This document shows positions 23,732-32,059 of a stretch of 64,000 bases of DNA, in pieces (within the stretch, counting starts at the first letter, position 1; each line of letters starts with the position of its first letter). This DNA comes from Salifodinibacter halophilus (lineage in GTDB: Bacteria > Pseudomonadota > Gammaproteobacteria > Nevskiales > Salinisphaeraceae). The stretch is taken from assembly GCA_012999515.1 (NCBI GenBank), contig JABEEB010000001.1, forward strand, positions 1,860,001 to 1,924,000, given 5' to 3'. Below the pieces are notes generated by a model that was not told where the DNA came from, ran no database searches, and worked only from the letters and a program-made list of their open reading frames with translations. A program made the position numbers and the translations under genes.

Positions 23732-26419
23732 TCATGGCTTCTGTTGCCGGTTAGGGGAATCGGTGAACACCCAGCAGCGCACGGTTGCGGCGTTGTCGCG
23801 CAGGCGGCTACGCACCGAAATGTTGGAATCGACGAACGGGCGCGATCGTGAACCACGCAGATAGCGCTTCATCTCTTTGACTGGCGGCACGCTGTGAAGC
23901 CTGTGCTGTCCGCACATGGCCTCGAATTCCTTTAGATTGATGGCGATGCGGCCGTGATCTTCGTTGGATCCGTAGTGGTTCAATGACGATCCCTCGTACA
24001 TCGATTCGATGAAATCGTAGGCCTCCCAGAACTCCTCAACCATCGGGTGATCGGCGTTGATTGCGGTTTGGCGCTCGCGCGCCATCTGGATCACGCGCTC
24101 GTTGCCGTCGCCGACCGTGGATTCGTCGATCAGATTCAGCCCGTCGGGGCCGAGCGCATCGACCAGCGCTAATAGCTGGGCGTGATTTTTCGCGATGCGC
24201 CGTGCCCGGATATGATCATCCTCCAACAGATAGGCCTCGTAGCTGGCCACGCGCTCGGACACGAGGTCGACGATCTGTTGCGCATGGGTCGCAGCCCGGA
24301 CTGAAAATCCGGAAACCGCATCGACGTCGGCACGCTCCAGCGCCTCGGCCAGCTCCTTGGTGGCACGGGTCTGACGGGACTTGGTGAACCGCAGGTGGCA
24401 GATGCGCGACTGAATGGCCTCACTGGCCTGCACCTCGGCGTTTTGCGATATCACGATTGCGCCGCGAAACGGCGGCTCGTAGGTTTCGTTACCCGCGTTT
24501 TTAACGCCACGTGCACGGATGTTGCGGCCGTTATACGCGGTTTTTAGCTCGTCCCAATCGAACTGGCGGCCTCGCGCGCCACCATCGAGCTCGCGGTCGG
24601 ACTCGTTCAGCACCACGGGCAGGTTGGCGACCTGGGCAAAATTGCGCGAGCGCGCGGGCAGCGACGCTTTGGTCGGGTCAAATCCCTCGTAATCCACGCG
24701 CCCGGCCAACTTCCACAAAAACTCAATCAGCGTCGATTTGCCGGCCCCGGCTTCGCCGACGATCTCTAAAAAAGGGAATGATTTATGGGCCTCGCGGATC
24801 TGCTCGGCAACCATCGACCCCAGCCAAAACGCCAGCGCGGCCACGCCGTCGGCACCGAATGCGCCGACCAGGTTGGCGACCCAGCTAGTATCAAACGCCT
24901 CGAGGTCGGGGTTGATGTGCAGCTCCGGCGAGTGCGACAGGGATTTGAGACGTGTTCGCCCGAAATCGAAATAGTCCTCGCCTGTTTTGCGATAGACACG
25001 GCCACGCGAAATCGCGATATCGCCGAGCAGATACGCGCCGTGTTCGCGGGCATAGCCGACAAAATCCACGGTCTCGACTGTTTTGATGCGTTGGAATTGG
25101 TCAGTCAGCAGCCGATCAAGCTGCATCGAGCTGCCGGACCAGATCGCGCCGGCCGAAATGCCCATCAGGCGCTTTTTGAATTCAGATGCCGCGGCTAACT
25201 GGCCGCCGTTGAAAGTATTCTGGACCGATGTGCCGTCCGGCGAATCGACGCGGCAGTAGTACCAGGCCTCGTCGGTGTCGGCATTAGCCTGGTAATAGAG
25301 CGCAGTCGGATGCGCATTGCAGATGCGGCTGATTTTGCCAGCCTGGCGGATGGCCTCATCCATTTCGGCAGCAGTCGGCTGGCGCTCGTCGGCATCGCTG
25401 TCGCCGGTGACTGATTCCAGCGCCTTGTTGAGATCATCGGGATTGAGCTCGAACCAGTACACACGCCGGCTGTGCTCGAACCAAAAATCACGGCGTGGGG
25501 TGCGGCGATAGATGAGCGCTGCCTTGGCTGTCGGCGTAGGGGCCAGCAGCAGCGCCCCGTAGTAGCGATAGCGCTCGACATCTGCATCCTCAAGCTCGCC
25601 GTGCTGCCACAGCTTGTTCCAATCGCGCCCACCTGGCGGTTGGGCGCCATCGTTTGTCCACCCGAGCGCGGCCGCGCGCTCGATGTGACGCTCCATGGCA
25701 TCGCGCCCAGCGGGATTGTTGTCCAGCGCCCAGATCAGCGCCGGGCGCTTGGTGCTCGCGTCTGTTGCGGCCTGCTGCAGGCGCGCCAGCCGATCGCCGG
25801 GGAAATTCGCACAGCTCATCGCCGAGATCGCGCGGATGCCGACGTGTGCCAATGCAATCGCATCGAAAATGCCCTCGACGATCCAGACCTCGCCAGCCTG
25901 GGCCAGGTCGGTGTCGTCGTATAGCGACCACGCATCGCCCCGGTATTGGCCGCGAAAATGCGCTTTTTGGCCGAAGCGGTGCGGTCGGTCGAGCAGCCGC
26001 TCCCAAGTCGCCCCGCTGGGCAGCGTAAAACGCACTGTGGTCGTGCCGATCCCCCACTGTTGGCTAAAAAACGACTCTTGCGTATATGTGCCGTGGATCA
26101 ACGTCAAATCGAACCCGCGCCCATCTCGCAGGTAGCCATTGGCGACCGCGGTTGGATTCGGCTTGGCATCCGCCGGCGGCTGGTAGCGCTCTGTCCACGA
26201 ATCGAAAATCTCGGGAAAAAGATCTGTGACGTGTGACCGCACGCCACAGTTGTTCAGCCGGCCGCAGAAAACCAGCCACGGCGAATCCGCGTGGGCATAC
26301 GCCTCACGCTTGTGACACTCGGGGCAGGTGATTTTCTGGATCCACGTGTGGCGCTCGACGCCACGGAATTCGGCGTCGGTCAGTCGTGCGACGATGTCGC
26401 TTCGCAGGCTGGCGAACAT
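23732..26419 (-). CDS. phage replication protein: zinc finger, TOPRIM primase and ATPase
   Basis: 895 residues. An N-terminal zinc site (CPECHKREA, then CGRLNNCG, residues about 32-60) precedes a TOPRIM region (EVWIVEGIFDAIALAHVG and ALIWALDNNPAGRDA, about residues 175-245). The C-terminal half has a P-loop, FLEIVGEAGAGKSTLIEF, as in primase-helicase fusions. It replaces the P2 gene A initiator, so replication is probably theta-type from an origin with iterons. AT-rich GTAACA repeats at the right end of the prophage are candidates for that origin. Confidence 0.8.
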   Translation of the reverse strand: MFASLRSDIVARLTDAEFRGVERHTWIQKITCPECHKREAYAHADSPWLVFCGRLNNCGVRSHVTDLFPEIFDSWTERYQPPADAKPNPTAVANGYLRDGRGFDLTLIHGTYTQESFFSQQWGIGTTTVRFTLPSGATWERLLDRPHRFGQKAHFRGQYRGDAWSLYDDTDLAQAGEVWIVEGIFDAIALAHVGIRAISAMSCANFPGDRLARLQQAATDASTKRPALIWALDNNPAGRDAMERHIERAAALGWTNDGAQPPGGRDWNKLWQHGELEDADVERYRYYGALLLAPTPTAKAALIYRRTPRRDFWFEHSRRVYWFELNPDDLNKALESVTGDSDADERQPTAAEMDEAIRQAGKISRICNAHPTALYYQANADTDEAWYYCRVDSPDGTSVQNTFNGGQLAAASEFKKRLMGISAGAIWSGSSMQLDRLLTDQFQRIKTVETVDFVGYAREHGAYLLGDIAISRGRVYRKTGEDYFDFGRTRLKSLSHSPELHINPDLEAFDTSWVANLVGAFGADGVAALAFWLGSMVAEQIREAHKSFPFLEIVGEAGAGKSTLIEFLWKLAGRVDYEGFDPTKASLPARSRNFAQVANLPVVLNESDRELDGGARGRQFDWDELKTAYNGRNIRARGVKNAGNETYEPPFRGAIVISQNAEVQASEAIQSRICHLRFTKSRQTRATKELAEALERADVDAVSGFSVRAATHAQQIVDLVSERVASYEAYLLEDDHIRARRIAKNHAQLLALVDALGPDGLNLIDESTVGDGNERVIQMARERQTAINADHPMVEEFWEAYDFIESMYEGSSLNHYGSNEDHGRIAINLKEFEAMCGQHRLHSVPPVKEMKRYLRGSRSRPFVDSNISVRSRLRDNAATVRCWVFTDSPNRQQKP

Positions 26420-26466
26420 GGATTATGCTGCCGGGTCGAGGTCGTAAAAGTCTTTGATTAGGCGCA

Positions 26467-26802
26467 TCATCCGGTGAAAACCGACGCCACGGCCATCAGC
26501 CCGCCCATCACAATCGTCAGCGACATCGCAGCGCCGATCTGCTGAAGTAAGCCGGCCGTCCGACGCTGTTTGCTCGGTATGCCAGCGCGGCGTATCGCCG
26601 CCGAGTGCGGCGGCATGTGCTCATGAATCAGGAACCAGCGGGTGTCGGCCGGCGGCGCCCCAAAGCCCGCGCTGTGGTTGCTCTCGGCATCATCGAGATG
26701 CAAATGCTGGCCGCAGCCGACGTGGGCGTACCAGCGTGGGTCGCTGTCTGGCGGCCAGGCGCCGATATGGGTCTGTACGCGCTGATTGATGCGTGATGGC
26801 AT
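26467..26802 (-). CDS. hypothetical protein with a C-terminal membrane segment
   Basis: 111 residues. The N-terminal part has cysteine and histidine residues in HVGCGQHLHLDD, and the last ~20 (MSLTIVMGGLMAVASVFTG) are hydrophobic and could anchor it in a membrane. No family recognised. It lies between the replication gene and the Ogr-like gene in the same direction. Confidence 0.45.
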   Translation of the reverse strand: MPSRINQRVQTHIGAWPPDSDPRWYAHVGCGQHLHLDDAESNHSAGFGAPPADTRWFLIHEHMPPHSAAIRRAGIPSKQRRTAGLLQQIGAAMSLTIVMGGLMAVASVFTG

Positions 26803-26811
26803 AACGGTCTC

Positions 26812-27054
26812 CTATTGATCGGGCTCGGGATTGAGCCGCTTGGCGATCTGGGGCGATAGCGGTATGCGCACGCTGGTATCCGGCGCCAACGCCGGCGAGA
26901 GCGTGTGTGTCATGGAAAACACATATTTGCCGCGCCACAGACACTCGACGTTGCGGCACTCGATTACACCCTCGCGGGTGATGTTTGATACCGCCTCGGA
27001 TTTGCGGATTCGAGTCGGCCCGCCGCAGTGCGGGCAGGGGATTGGCGTCGCCAT
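26812..27054 (-). CDS. ogr: Ogr/Delta-type zinc-finger late-gene activator
   Basis: 80 residues with the family metal site CPHC near the N-terminus, about 28 residues, then CRNVEC (CX2C...CX4C). In P2 and P4, Ogr/Delta binds upstream of late promoters and contacts the RNA polymerase alpha subunit. The middle of the protein (SNITREGVIECRNVECLWRG, KYVFSMTHTLSPA) follows the family pattern. It sits in the early operon controlled by the CI operators, so late genes would be switched on after induction. Its likely sites are the TGTC-N12-GACA dyads before FI, V and O/P. Confidence 0.85.
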   Translation of the reverse strand: MATPIPCPHCGGPTRIRKSEAVSNITREGVIECRNVECLWRGKYVFSMTHTLSPALAPDTSVRIPLSPQIAKRLNPEPDQ

Positions 27055-27055
27055 A

Positions 27056-27280
27056 TCAGGACCCCCGATTGATCAGGTGCATAGCGCGGCCACGCCCGCT
27101 AGCCGCCCGGGCTGAGCGGCGCAGACGGCGCCTTAGCAGGAATTCATAGGCCTCAGCTTTGCTGGGGATGCCGCGCGCGGCCGCGACGCGGGCTAATAAA
27201 TCGTCCAGCTGTGGGTCACTGGCTGAGGTTTCGGAGTCGGGGGCCTTTTCAGGCCCTGAATCGGGATTATTGCCGGTCAC
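27056..27280 (-). CDS. small hypothetical early protein
   Basis: 74 residues. An acidic N-terminus (PDSGPEKAPDSETSASDPQL) is followed by a helical part, DDLLARVAAARGIPSKAEAY, and an arginine-rich end, LLRRRLRRSARAASGRGR. This looks like a small nucleic-acid-binding protein, but no family is recognised. It ends 2 bp before the ogr start, so it is in the same operon. Confidence 0.55.
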   Translation of the reverse strand: MTGNNPDSGPEKAPDSETSASDPQLDDLLARVAAARGIPSKAEAYEFLLRRRLRRSARAASGRGRAMHLINRGS

Positions 27281-27282
27281 AA

Positions 27283-27492
27283 TCAGGCCTGGCGCCGGTC
27301 GAATTCGTCCACCAAGCTGTTCTCATGTTCGACGCCCAGCACATCCAGCGCTTCTTTGATGACGAGATGCCTGAGCAGCGACGCCCGTTCGACGCCGGTG
27401 TAGTCGACCAGTGCATCCAGCAGTTTGCGCTCGTAATCATCCAGATTGATGCGAGCGTAAGGCTGCCGCACGCGTTTTGGATCTCCGTACAT
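27283..27492 (-). CDS. small RHH-like protein
   Basis: 69 residues. The order RQPYARINLDDYERKLLDAL (strand then helix) and TGVERASLLRHLVIKEALDV (second helix) fits a ribbon-helix-helix DNA-binding domain. It lies 2 bp before the next early gene and may regulate the early operon. The family call is by pattern only. Confidence 0.6.
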   Translation of the reverse strand: MYGDPKRVRQPYARINLDDYERKLLDALVDYTGVERASLLRHLVIKEALDVLGVEHENSLVDEFDRRQA

Positions 27493-27504
27493 TGGTGTTC
27501 TCCT

Positions 27505-27714
27505 CTAACCGGCCAGCGAAATGCGCCGGTTGTCGGTCCGTTTTCCCAGTCCGCGCAGCATCAGCAGCCGGGCTGTGGCACCCAGCGTCAGCCGCTCGGC
27601 ATTCGCCAGCGCGACAACCTGGTCGCGCTCGGCCGGCGTCAGCGAGACATAGATCGGCGTCGCGTTACAGCCGGTGGGGCTGCGACTTTTCCGGTTGTCG
27701 GCGGTGTGCGGCAT
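27505..27714 (-). CDS. small RHH-like protein, first gene of the early operon
   Basis: 69 residues, with NATPIYVSLTPAERDQVVAL and ANAERLTLGATARLLMLRGL. This again suggests a strand-helix-helix (RHH) fold with a basic end. It is the first leftward gene after the CI operator region, the place of Cro-like or copy-control genes in P2-like phages, so it may be the opponent of CI. Confidence 0.6.
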   Translation of the reverse strand: MPHTADNRKSRSPTGCNATPIYVSLTPAERDQVVALANAERLTLGATARLLMLRGLGKRTDNRRISLAG

Positions 27715-27748
27715 AATGCAAGACAGTTGTGCAAGACAGGCATCAGTT

Positions 27749-27832
27749 TAGTCCCGATACGGGATTATTTGCAATACAAATAGGGACTATTTTTAGAATG
27801 AATAGCTCTAATGAATCCCGAATAGGGACTAT
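27749..27832. promoter_or_regulatory. cluster of CI-type operators at the lysis-lysogeny switch
   Basis: Three related sites occur: TAGTCCC-GATAC-GGGATTA (27749-27767), the half-site AAATAGGGACTATTT (27778-27792), and AATCCC-GAATA-GGGACTAT (27814-27832). They flank and overlap the start of the repressor gene. On the minus strand the first overlaps a possible promoter, TTGCAA, 17 bp, CTAAAC, for the early operon. Binding by CI would shut that promoter and adjust its own. Confidence 0.75.
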
Positions 27833-28271
27833 CGATGTTATAAGCCGCATGAAGGAGGCCGCTGGCGTGACTAGCGTGGCGGCGCTATCGCAGCTATTGG
27901 GCTACCGTTCGAACGCAGTGCAAAACACCGCGTCACGTGGGCGCGTCCCGTACAAAGAAGCTGCACAGCTTGCAGATAAAGAAAACGTCAGCCTCGACTA
28001 CCTGATATTCGGGCATGAGTCGCCGGGTCACGGCTTATTAAATCCGGGCGACGAGGTCTCTATGCCGGCCAATCAGGGTGCGCCGGCACCCAATGCCGAC
28101 GTGCTCCATGCCGTAGTCGTGGGCGTGGAATCCGCATTGACCGAAGCGGGTGTGACGCTGACACCGGTCAAAAAAGCGGATTTAATCTCGACACTGGTGG
28201 ACATCTACGCGCAGGCTCATGCGCGCCCCAGCCGGGATCACATCATGCGGCTGGTGCGAAGTGCCTCATGA
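27798..28271 (+). CDS. CI-like phage repressor
   Basis: A 157-residue protein of the Bro-HTH/CI repressor kind. The N-terminal helix-turn-helix reads VISRMKEAAGVTSVAALSQL, then LGYRSNAVQNTASRGRVPYK and LADKENVSLDYLIFG. The C-terminal part is a helical, probably oligomerising domain, with no S24 peptidase motif, so it is not of the RecA-cleaved lambda type. It is divergent from the early operon with operators in between. ATG 27798 is chosen at the start of conserved sequence; the ribosome site is weak. Confidence 0.8.
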   Translation: MNSSNESRIGTIDVISRMKEAAGVTSVAALSQLLGYRSNAVQNTASRGRVPYKEAAQLADKENVSLDYLIFGHESPGHGLLNPGDEVSMPANQGAPAPNADVLHAVVVGVESALTEAGVTLTPVKKADLISTLVDIYAQAHARPSRDHIMRLVRSAS

Positions 28272-28331
28272 ACACCAGGGAGACGGTCACACGTGCATCA
28301 ACATATTCAGCGACAGATCCGGGAGGCAATC

Positions 28332-28565
28332 ATGGCATCGGTGTCTGACCAGGCGCGCGGCGACGAGGCGACGGGCGCGCCGGTGGTTGTCGGCAACCAA
28401 AATGTTATCGGCGACCACAACACGGTGGTATTTTCGCCTGTTGTAGCCCCGGCCGACGACAAGCAGGCATTTATCGTCACCCAACTGGCCTCGCTGCCAC
28501 AGCCCGAAATCGACCGGATTTACCAGATCATGGTGCAGGCTAGCGGCTGTGGCCAGGGCGTGTAG
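28332..28565 (+). CDS. small hypothetical protein downstream of CI
   Basis: 77 residues from ATG 28332, which follows a good GGGAGG ribosome site. The N-terminal half contains GNQNVIGDHNTVV, a pattern of alternating Asn and hydrophobic residues like one turn of a beta-solenoid. The rest is helical (EIDRIYQIMVQASG). No function known. It is probably expressed in the lysogen together with CI. Confidence 0.55.
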   Translation: MASVSDQARGDEATGAPVVVGNQNVIGDHNTVVFSPVVAPADDKQAFIVTQLASLPQPEIDRIYQIMVQASGCGQGV

Positions 28566-28585
28566 ATGCCATCAGACTGGGGAAA

Positions 28586-29161
28586 ATGAAGATGGCAAAT
28601 CATAAAATCACCGTTATTGGGCTGGCCATGGCGTTAGCCGGGATCGTGGTCGTGGCGCCCCAGGGAGCGCACGCTAAAGCCGGCGATTCGGCAACGCGCT
28701 ATTTCGAGTCGACCTATAAGGCGCTCCAGGACACCGGTGATTACCCACCGGAGCACAAACAGCTCGCTCATCTAAAAAACGGCGGCGTGCGAGTCTCGCC
28801 ACTGGTCTATAAGGGCGATATGCGCGAGGTAATCGACGATAGCACTGCGCGTGCGGCTGTGAACGCCATCTATATGACGTTCGCGCAGACTCATCGCGAC
28901 ACGGTCCATGTTGTGGCTTTCCCGATGCAGACCGACAGCCAGTTGACCCATTACAAGGAGCTCGACGCGCCGCATTATGATCTGACTGTCACGCGGACCG
29001 AGGCTGCCAATGTGGCGAACCGTTTGACGGGGATGCACAGCTTCGAAGAGCTGATCAAGAAGAAATATGGCCTCTATTTGTGGAGCGATACCGCCGAAAA
29101 AATGCTGTATTCAGCCCAGGGCCCAGGGCCGATCCGCGTACTACGCGCGCTGGGTTCTTGA
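28586..29161 (+). CDS. secreted protein, possible lysogenic-conversion gene
   Basis: 191 residues with a clear Sec signal peptide: MKMANHK, then a hydrophobic core (ITVIGLAMALAGIVVVA) and cleavage after GAHA. The mature part is soluble (SATRYFESTYKALQDTGDYP, then KQLAHLKNGGVRVSPLVYKG) and has no known domain. It lies next to the repressor in the same direction, a usual place for genes expressed from the prophage that change the host surface or block superinfection. That role is inference from location and export. Confidence 0.6.
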   Translation: MKMANHKITVIGLAMALAGIVVVAPQGAHAKAGDSATRYFESTYKALQDTGDYPPEHKQLAHLKNGGVRVSPLVYKGDMREVIDDSTARAAVNAIYMTFAQTHRDTVHVVAFPMQTDSQLTHYKELDAPHYDLTVTRTEAANVANRLTGMHSFEELIKKKYGLYLWSDTAEKMLYSAQGPGPIRVLRALGS

Positions 29162-29182
29162 GCACGTGATGCTGTGCGGTAA

Positions 29183-29395
29183 TCAGATGTTAGTCAATAC
29201 GTCGTCTATCAGTCGTCGTCGTCCCTTTAGCAGAGTGTGCAGTTCTCCCCAGACGCCCGCAGGCGGATCATGTTTCCCGGCCGCCCAGTAGCGTACCGAG
29301 CGCGACGCGACACCCAGGTCTTTGGCTAGCGCCGTTTGCCAGCGAGGCCCATAAAGGGCCTCGCCGGCTTGACGTAGCTTGTCGGCGTCAGTCAT
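29183..29395 (-). CDS. small helix-turn-helix protein
   Basis: 70 residues with ALYGPRWQTALAKDLGVASR and SVRYWAAGKHDPPAGVW, a helix-turn-helix pattern seen in XRE-like and transcriptional-regulator ORFs. It is the last gene of the leftward helicase/methyltransferase operon and converges with the secreted-protein gene. It may regulate that operon. Confidence 0.6.
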   Translation of the reverse strand: MTDADKLRQAGEALYGPRWQTALAKDLGVASRSVRYWAAGKHDPPAGVWGELHTLLKGRRRLIDDVLTNI

Positions 29396-29478
29396 CTCGC
29401 CGACCCTCAGAAACTTCCTTGAAGTTCATGTCTTCGTGAATCTGCATTTTTCGCTCCTTTTGTGATTCTGATCCCGGC

Positions 29479-30126
29479 TTAGTTGGGTGCTTTCACGTCA
29501 CCACCAATGAACATCAGATTGTCGCGTGCATTTAATAGCGACTCTCTGTCGTGATCAATCAGTGTCGCGCTGCAGCCGTTGTTGCATGCAGCGATACCAG
29601 TTGTGCACGTGCCGGCAAACGGGTCGATAATCCGGCCTGCCGCGAATGCGGCCATGATGTCGGTAATCGCTTGCTCATTTTTCGCGTAGCCACCGTCGGC
29701 CACGCGGTCACGTGGGGCGCGAACAATGGACGGCCAATAACTGGCCGAGAATGCATCCTCGCGTTGACCGCGACGCCGATCGAAGATTGATGCGACATGG
29801 GTCTGGCGTAGATAAACGACGTTTGTGTGCGTGTAATGCGGTTGTCGGTAGCTTTTGCTGTCTTTTGGTGTTGCGGCATCGAGTACCAGGTCAAATGCCA
29901 GCGTGTACCCCGGCGTAGCGCATGCAGCCACGATTTGCCGGAGTGTGCCAAGCAGCACGACGTGGTCGACTGGCGCATTAGCAATCAATCGCTGCAAATG
30001 CTGGCCGTCCAAGTCAAATGGGGGGTCGGTGAGAAGTAAGTCGTGCCGTTCAAGATTTGGAACGTGCTCGAACGCATCACCATGTATCAGATTGATCATG
30101 CGTGCGCCTGTGTCTGTCGTTGCCAA
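29479..30126 (-). CDS. DNA N4/N6-type methyltransferase
   Basis: 215 residues. The catalytic motif TDPPFDL (residues about 33-39) comes before the AdoMet-binding FxGxxTT motif (IIDPFAGTCTTGIAACNNG) near the C-terminus, the order of beta-class amino-methyltransferases. It is short and has no evident target recognition domain. No restriction enzyme is adjacent, so it may be an orphan methylase that protects phage DNA. It overlaps the helicase gene by 31 bp, so the two are probably made together. Confidence 0.8.
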   Translation of the reverse strand: MATTDTGARMINLIHGDAFEHVPNLERHDLLLTDPPFDLDGQHLQRLIANAPVDHVVLLGTLRQIVAACATPGYTLAFDLVLDAATPKDSKSYRQPHYTHTNVVYLRQTHVASIFDRRRGQREDAFSASYWPSIVRAPRDRVADGGYAKNEQAITDIMAAFAAGRIIDPFAGTCTTGIAACNNGCSATLIDHDRESLLNARDNLMFIGGDVKAPN

Positions 30127-31727
30127 TCATTGATCGCGTGCGCGGCTTTTTTCGGGGCTTGCGTACGCGTATCAGCTAGCGTGAATCGCTGCATGTACCA
30201 CTGTGGATCTTCAGCTTGCTCGGAGCGCAGCCAATCGTTAATCGTAGCGATCGGCACGTCGTTGCTGGCCTGGTTCGCCACCCAGTCGCGGATTCGAATG
30301 CAGGCTTGGCCGATACTGCCCTGCGCTTGAAGACGTGTTGGCGATGGCAAATCAATCTCGCGTGCCAGACGCTCGGCTTCAGATTGCTCGGCGCGACGCT
30401 GCAAAATCGCAGATCGCTCTTGTTTGACAAGTTCCCAATCTATGTTTTTGACAGCGTACGTGCCCGGTTTATCGCTGCGCTCTTCGGGCTCGATAAGCCA
30501 GCCGCAACATGGGCACGCAGCGCGGTAGACGTTGAATACGTACTCGCATGCTTGACATGCGATTAGCCGATCATCAGCCGGTGGCCGGATGAATCGCTGT
30601 GACCAGTCGATATGCCGATCCGGCATCCCATGCGTCATGATGTTGCCGACGTGGTCGATAATACGTGCGCGCTTGCCAGGTGCACTGCGCAGCGTGCGGC
30701 CTACCCATTGACGGTATAACACCGTTGATTGAGTTTTCCGCAACAGCGAAATAGCTTCGATGCCGGGTAAGTCGAAGCCTTCGTTGATGATGTCAACGTT
30801 GCATAAAAACTGGAACTCGCCGTGCGCAAAAGCGTCGATGCGTCGATATGTTTCAGTTTGCGGCATTTTACAATGCACCGCCGCTGCCGAATAACCAGCG
30901 TCACGCAGCGCGTATGTAAATGTTTCAGCGACGTCGATGCGTGGCAGCATTACGACAGTGCGCCGGTCACCGATCAAGCGCTGGTAAATATCGAGTATGT
31001 CACCAAATAAGATGTGGCCGTTGATAGCCCAGCTTTGGGCACCCCGATGTAGACGCGGCCCATATTCGTTGTGCGAGTCAATCGTGCCGTCGCCGTATGT
31101 TAGCGCCGGTGCCCACGCGTCGAAATCTGCTATATGACCGTTTTCGATCAGTGTGCGCACACTATCTTGCCTTAGCGCGCTGGCTTGGACCAATCGGTCG
31201 AACAAGCCGTGGTTGTCAGCATGTAGACTGCGGCCGTCGGTCCGAGCTGGTGTTGCTGTAAAACCGACGAAACGTGCATTGGGAAGCACTTCTGCAAGCG
31301 CGCCCCACTTATTGTCGCAAATCGCGTGATGTGCTTCGTCGATGAGCACGAGCCACGGCTGATAGCGGTCGATATGGAGCTGGCCGCGCTTGTAGCGCGC
31401 CATGATACCGTCAACACTGGCCACGAGCGCTGACGAGCAGCCTGGCACTATATGTTCATGCCCTTGTTCGCGATGCGCGGCCATGCAGCGCCGGCGTGTA
31501 TATGCGCTGCTGATAGTGTCGTGGTCGAGACCGAATCTGGCGATCGTAGCGCTGGCTTGTTGAATTAGCGTATTGCGGTGCGCAACGACTAGCCAGTACT
31601 GTTGTTGCTGCGCTAGTGCGGCGATAATAGGTGTTTTGCCACCGCCGGTATCGAGCTGAATAAGATCATTCGACGCCGCGTTGTGCACGGTGTCGAATAA
31701 TTCTTGCTGGTAATCTCGCAGCTTCAT
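30096..31727 (-). CDS. superfamily 2 DEAH helicase
   Basis: 543 residues. Motifs in order: Q-like MKLRDYQQELFDTV, Walker A LDTGGGKTPI, DEAH (LVLIDEAHH), FTATPARTDG, and motif VI QWVGRTLRSAPGKRARI. A C-terminal zinc site (CQACEYVF, then CPCCGWL) follows. The layout resembles the helicase of ResIII/XPB type found in many phages. It could act in replication, in recombination, or together with the methyltransferase as a defence or anti-restriction pair. Its N-terminus overlaps the upstream small gene by 4 bp. Confidence 0.85.
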   Translation of the reverse strand: MKLRDYQQELFDTVHNAASNDLIQLDTGGGKTPIIAALAQQQQYWLVVAHRNTLIQQASATIARFGLDHDTISSAYTRRRCMAAHREQGHEHIVPGCSSALVASVDGIMARYKRGQLHIDRYQPWLVLIDEAHHAICDNKWGALAEVLPNARFVGFTATPARTDGRSLHADNHGLFDRLVQASALRQDSVRTLIENGHIADFDAWAPALTYGDGTIDSHNEYGPRLHRGAQSWAINGHILFGDILDIYQRLIGDRRTVVMLPRIDVAETFTYALRDAGYSAAAVHCKMPQTETYRRIDAFAHGEFQFLCNVDIINEGFDLPGIEAISLLRKTQSTVLYRQWVGRTLRSAPGKRARIIDHVGNIMTHGMPDRHIDWSQRFIRPPADDRLIACQACEYVFNVYRAACPCCGWLIEPEERSDKPGTYAVKNIDWELVKQERSAILQRRAEQSEAERLAREIDLPSPTRLQAQGSIGQACIRIRDWVANQASNDVPIATINDWLRSEQAEDPQWYMQRFTLADTRTQAPKKAAHAINDWQRQTQAHA

Positions 31728-32059
31728 ACGGCGTTGCCGTCGCGGTCACGCGCGATAATGTCCGCATGGTAATGCGTTGCCAGTCGTCCAGCTTCATTGA
31801 TATACAACTTTTCGAGCGCGTTGTACATATTCTGCATCGTATCCGGCGATTCGATTTCGTCGACTTCGCACATAATCGACGCTAGAACATCATCAACGTC
31901 GACCAGCGTGCCACCGCTATATTCCTCATCGAAATTGTTGTGACCGTGGTTGACATGCGCGAATGCCTCCTGGCGCGCTTCTGATTCGTCGTCACCAATG
32001 CCCATGAGCAGGACGTTGCCTGCTCGTGAGCCGGTTTCGTATTGAATAATGGCCTTCAT
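31724..32059 (-). CDS. small acidic hypothetical protein
   Basis: 111 residues from MKAIIQYETGSRAGNVLLMG. Asp and Glu rich, with an alpha/beta pattern. Start and stop overlap both neighbours (TAATG and 4 bp), so it is an integral part of the helicase/methyltransferase operon. No family recognised. Confidence 0.55.
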   Translation of the reverse strand: MKAIIQYETGSRAGNVLLMGIGDDESEARQEAFAHVNHGHNNFDEEYSGGTLVDVDDVLASIMCEVDEIESPDTMQNMYNALEKLYINEAGRLATHYHADIIARDRDGNAV

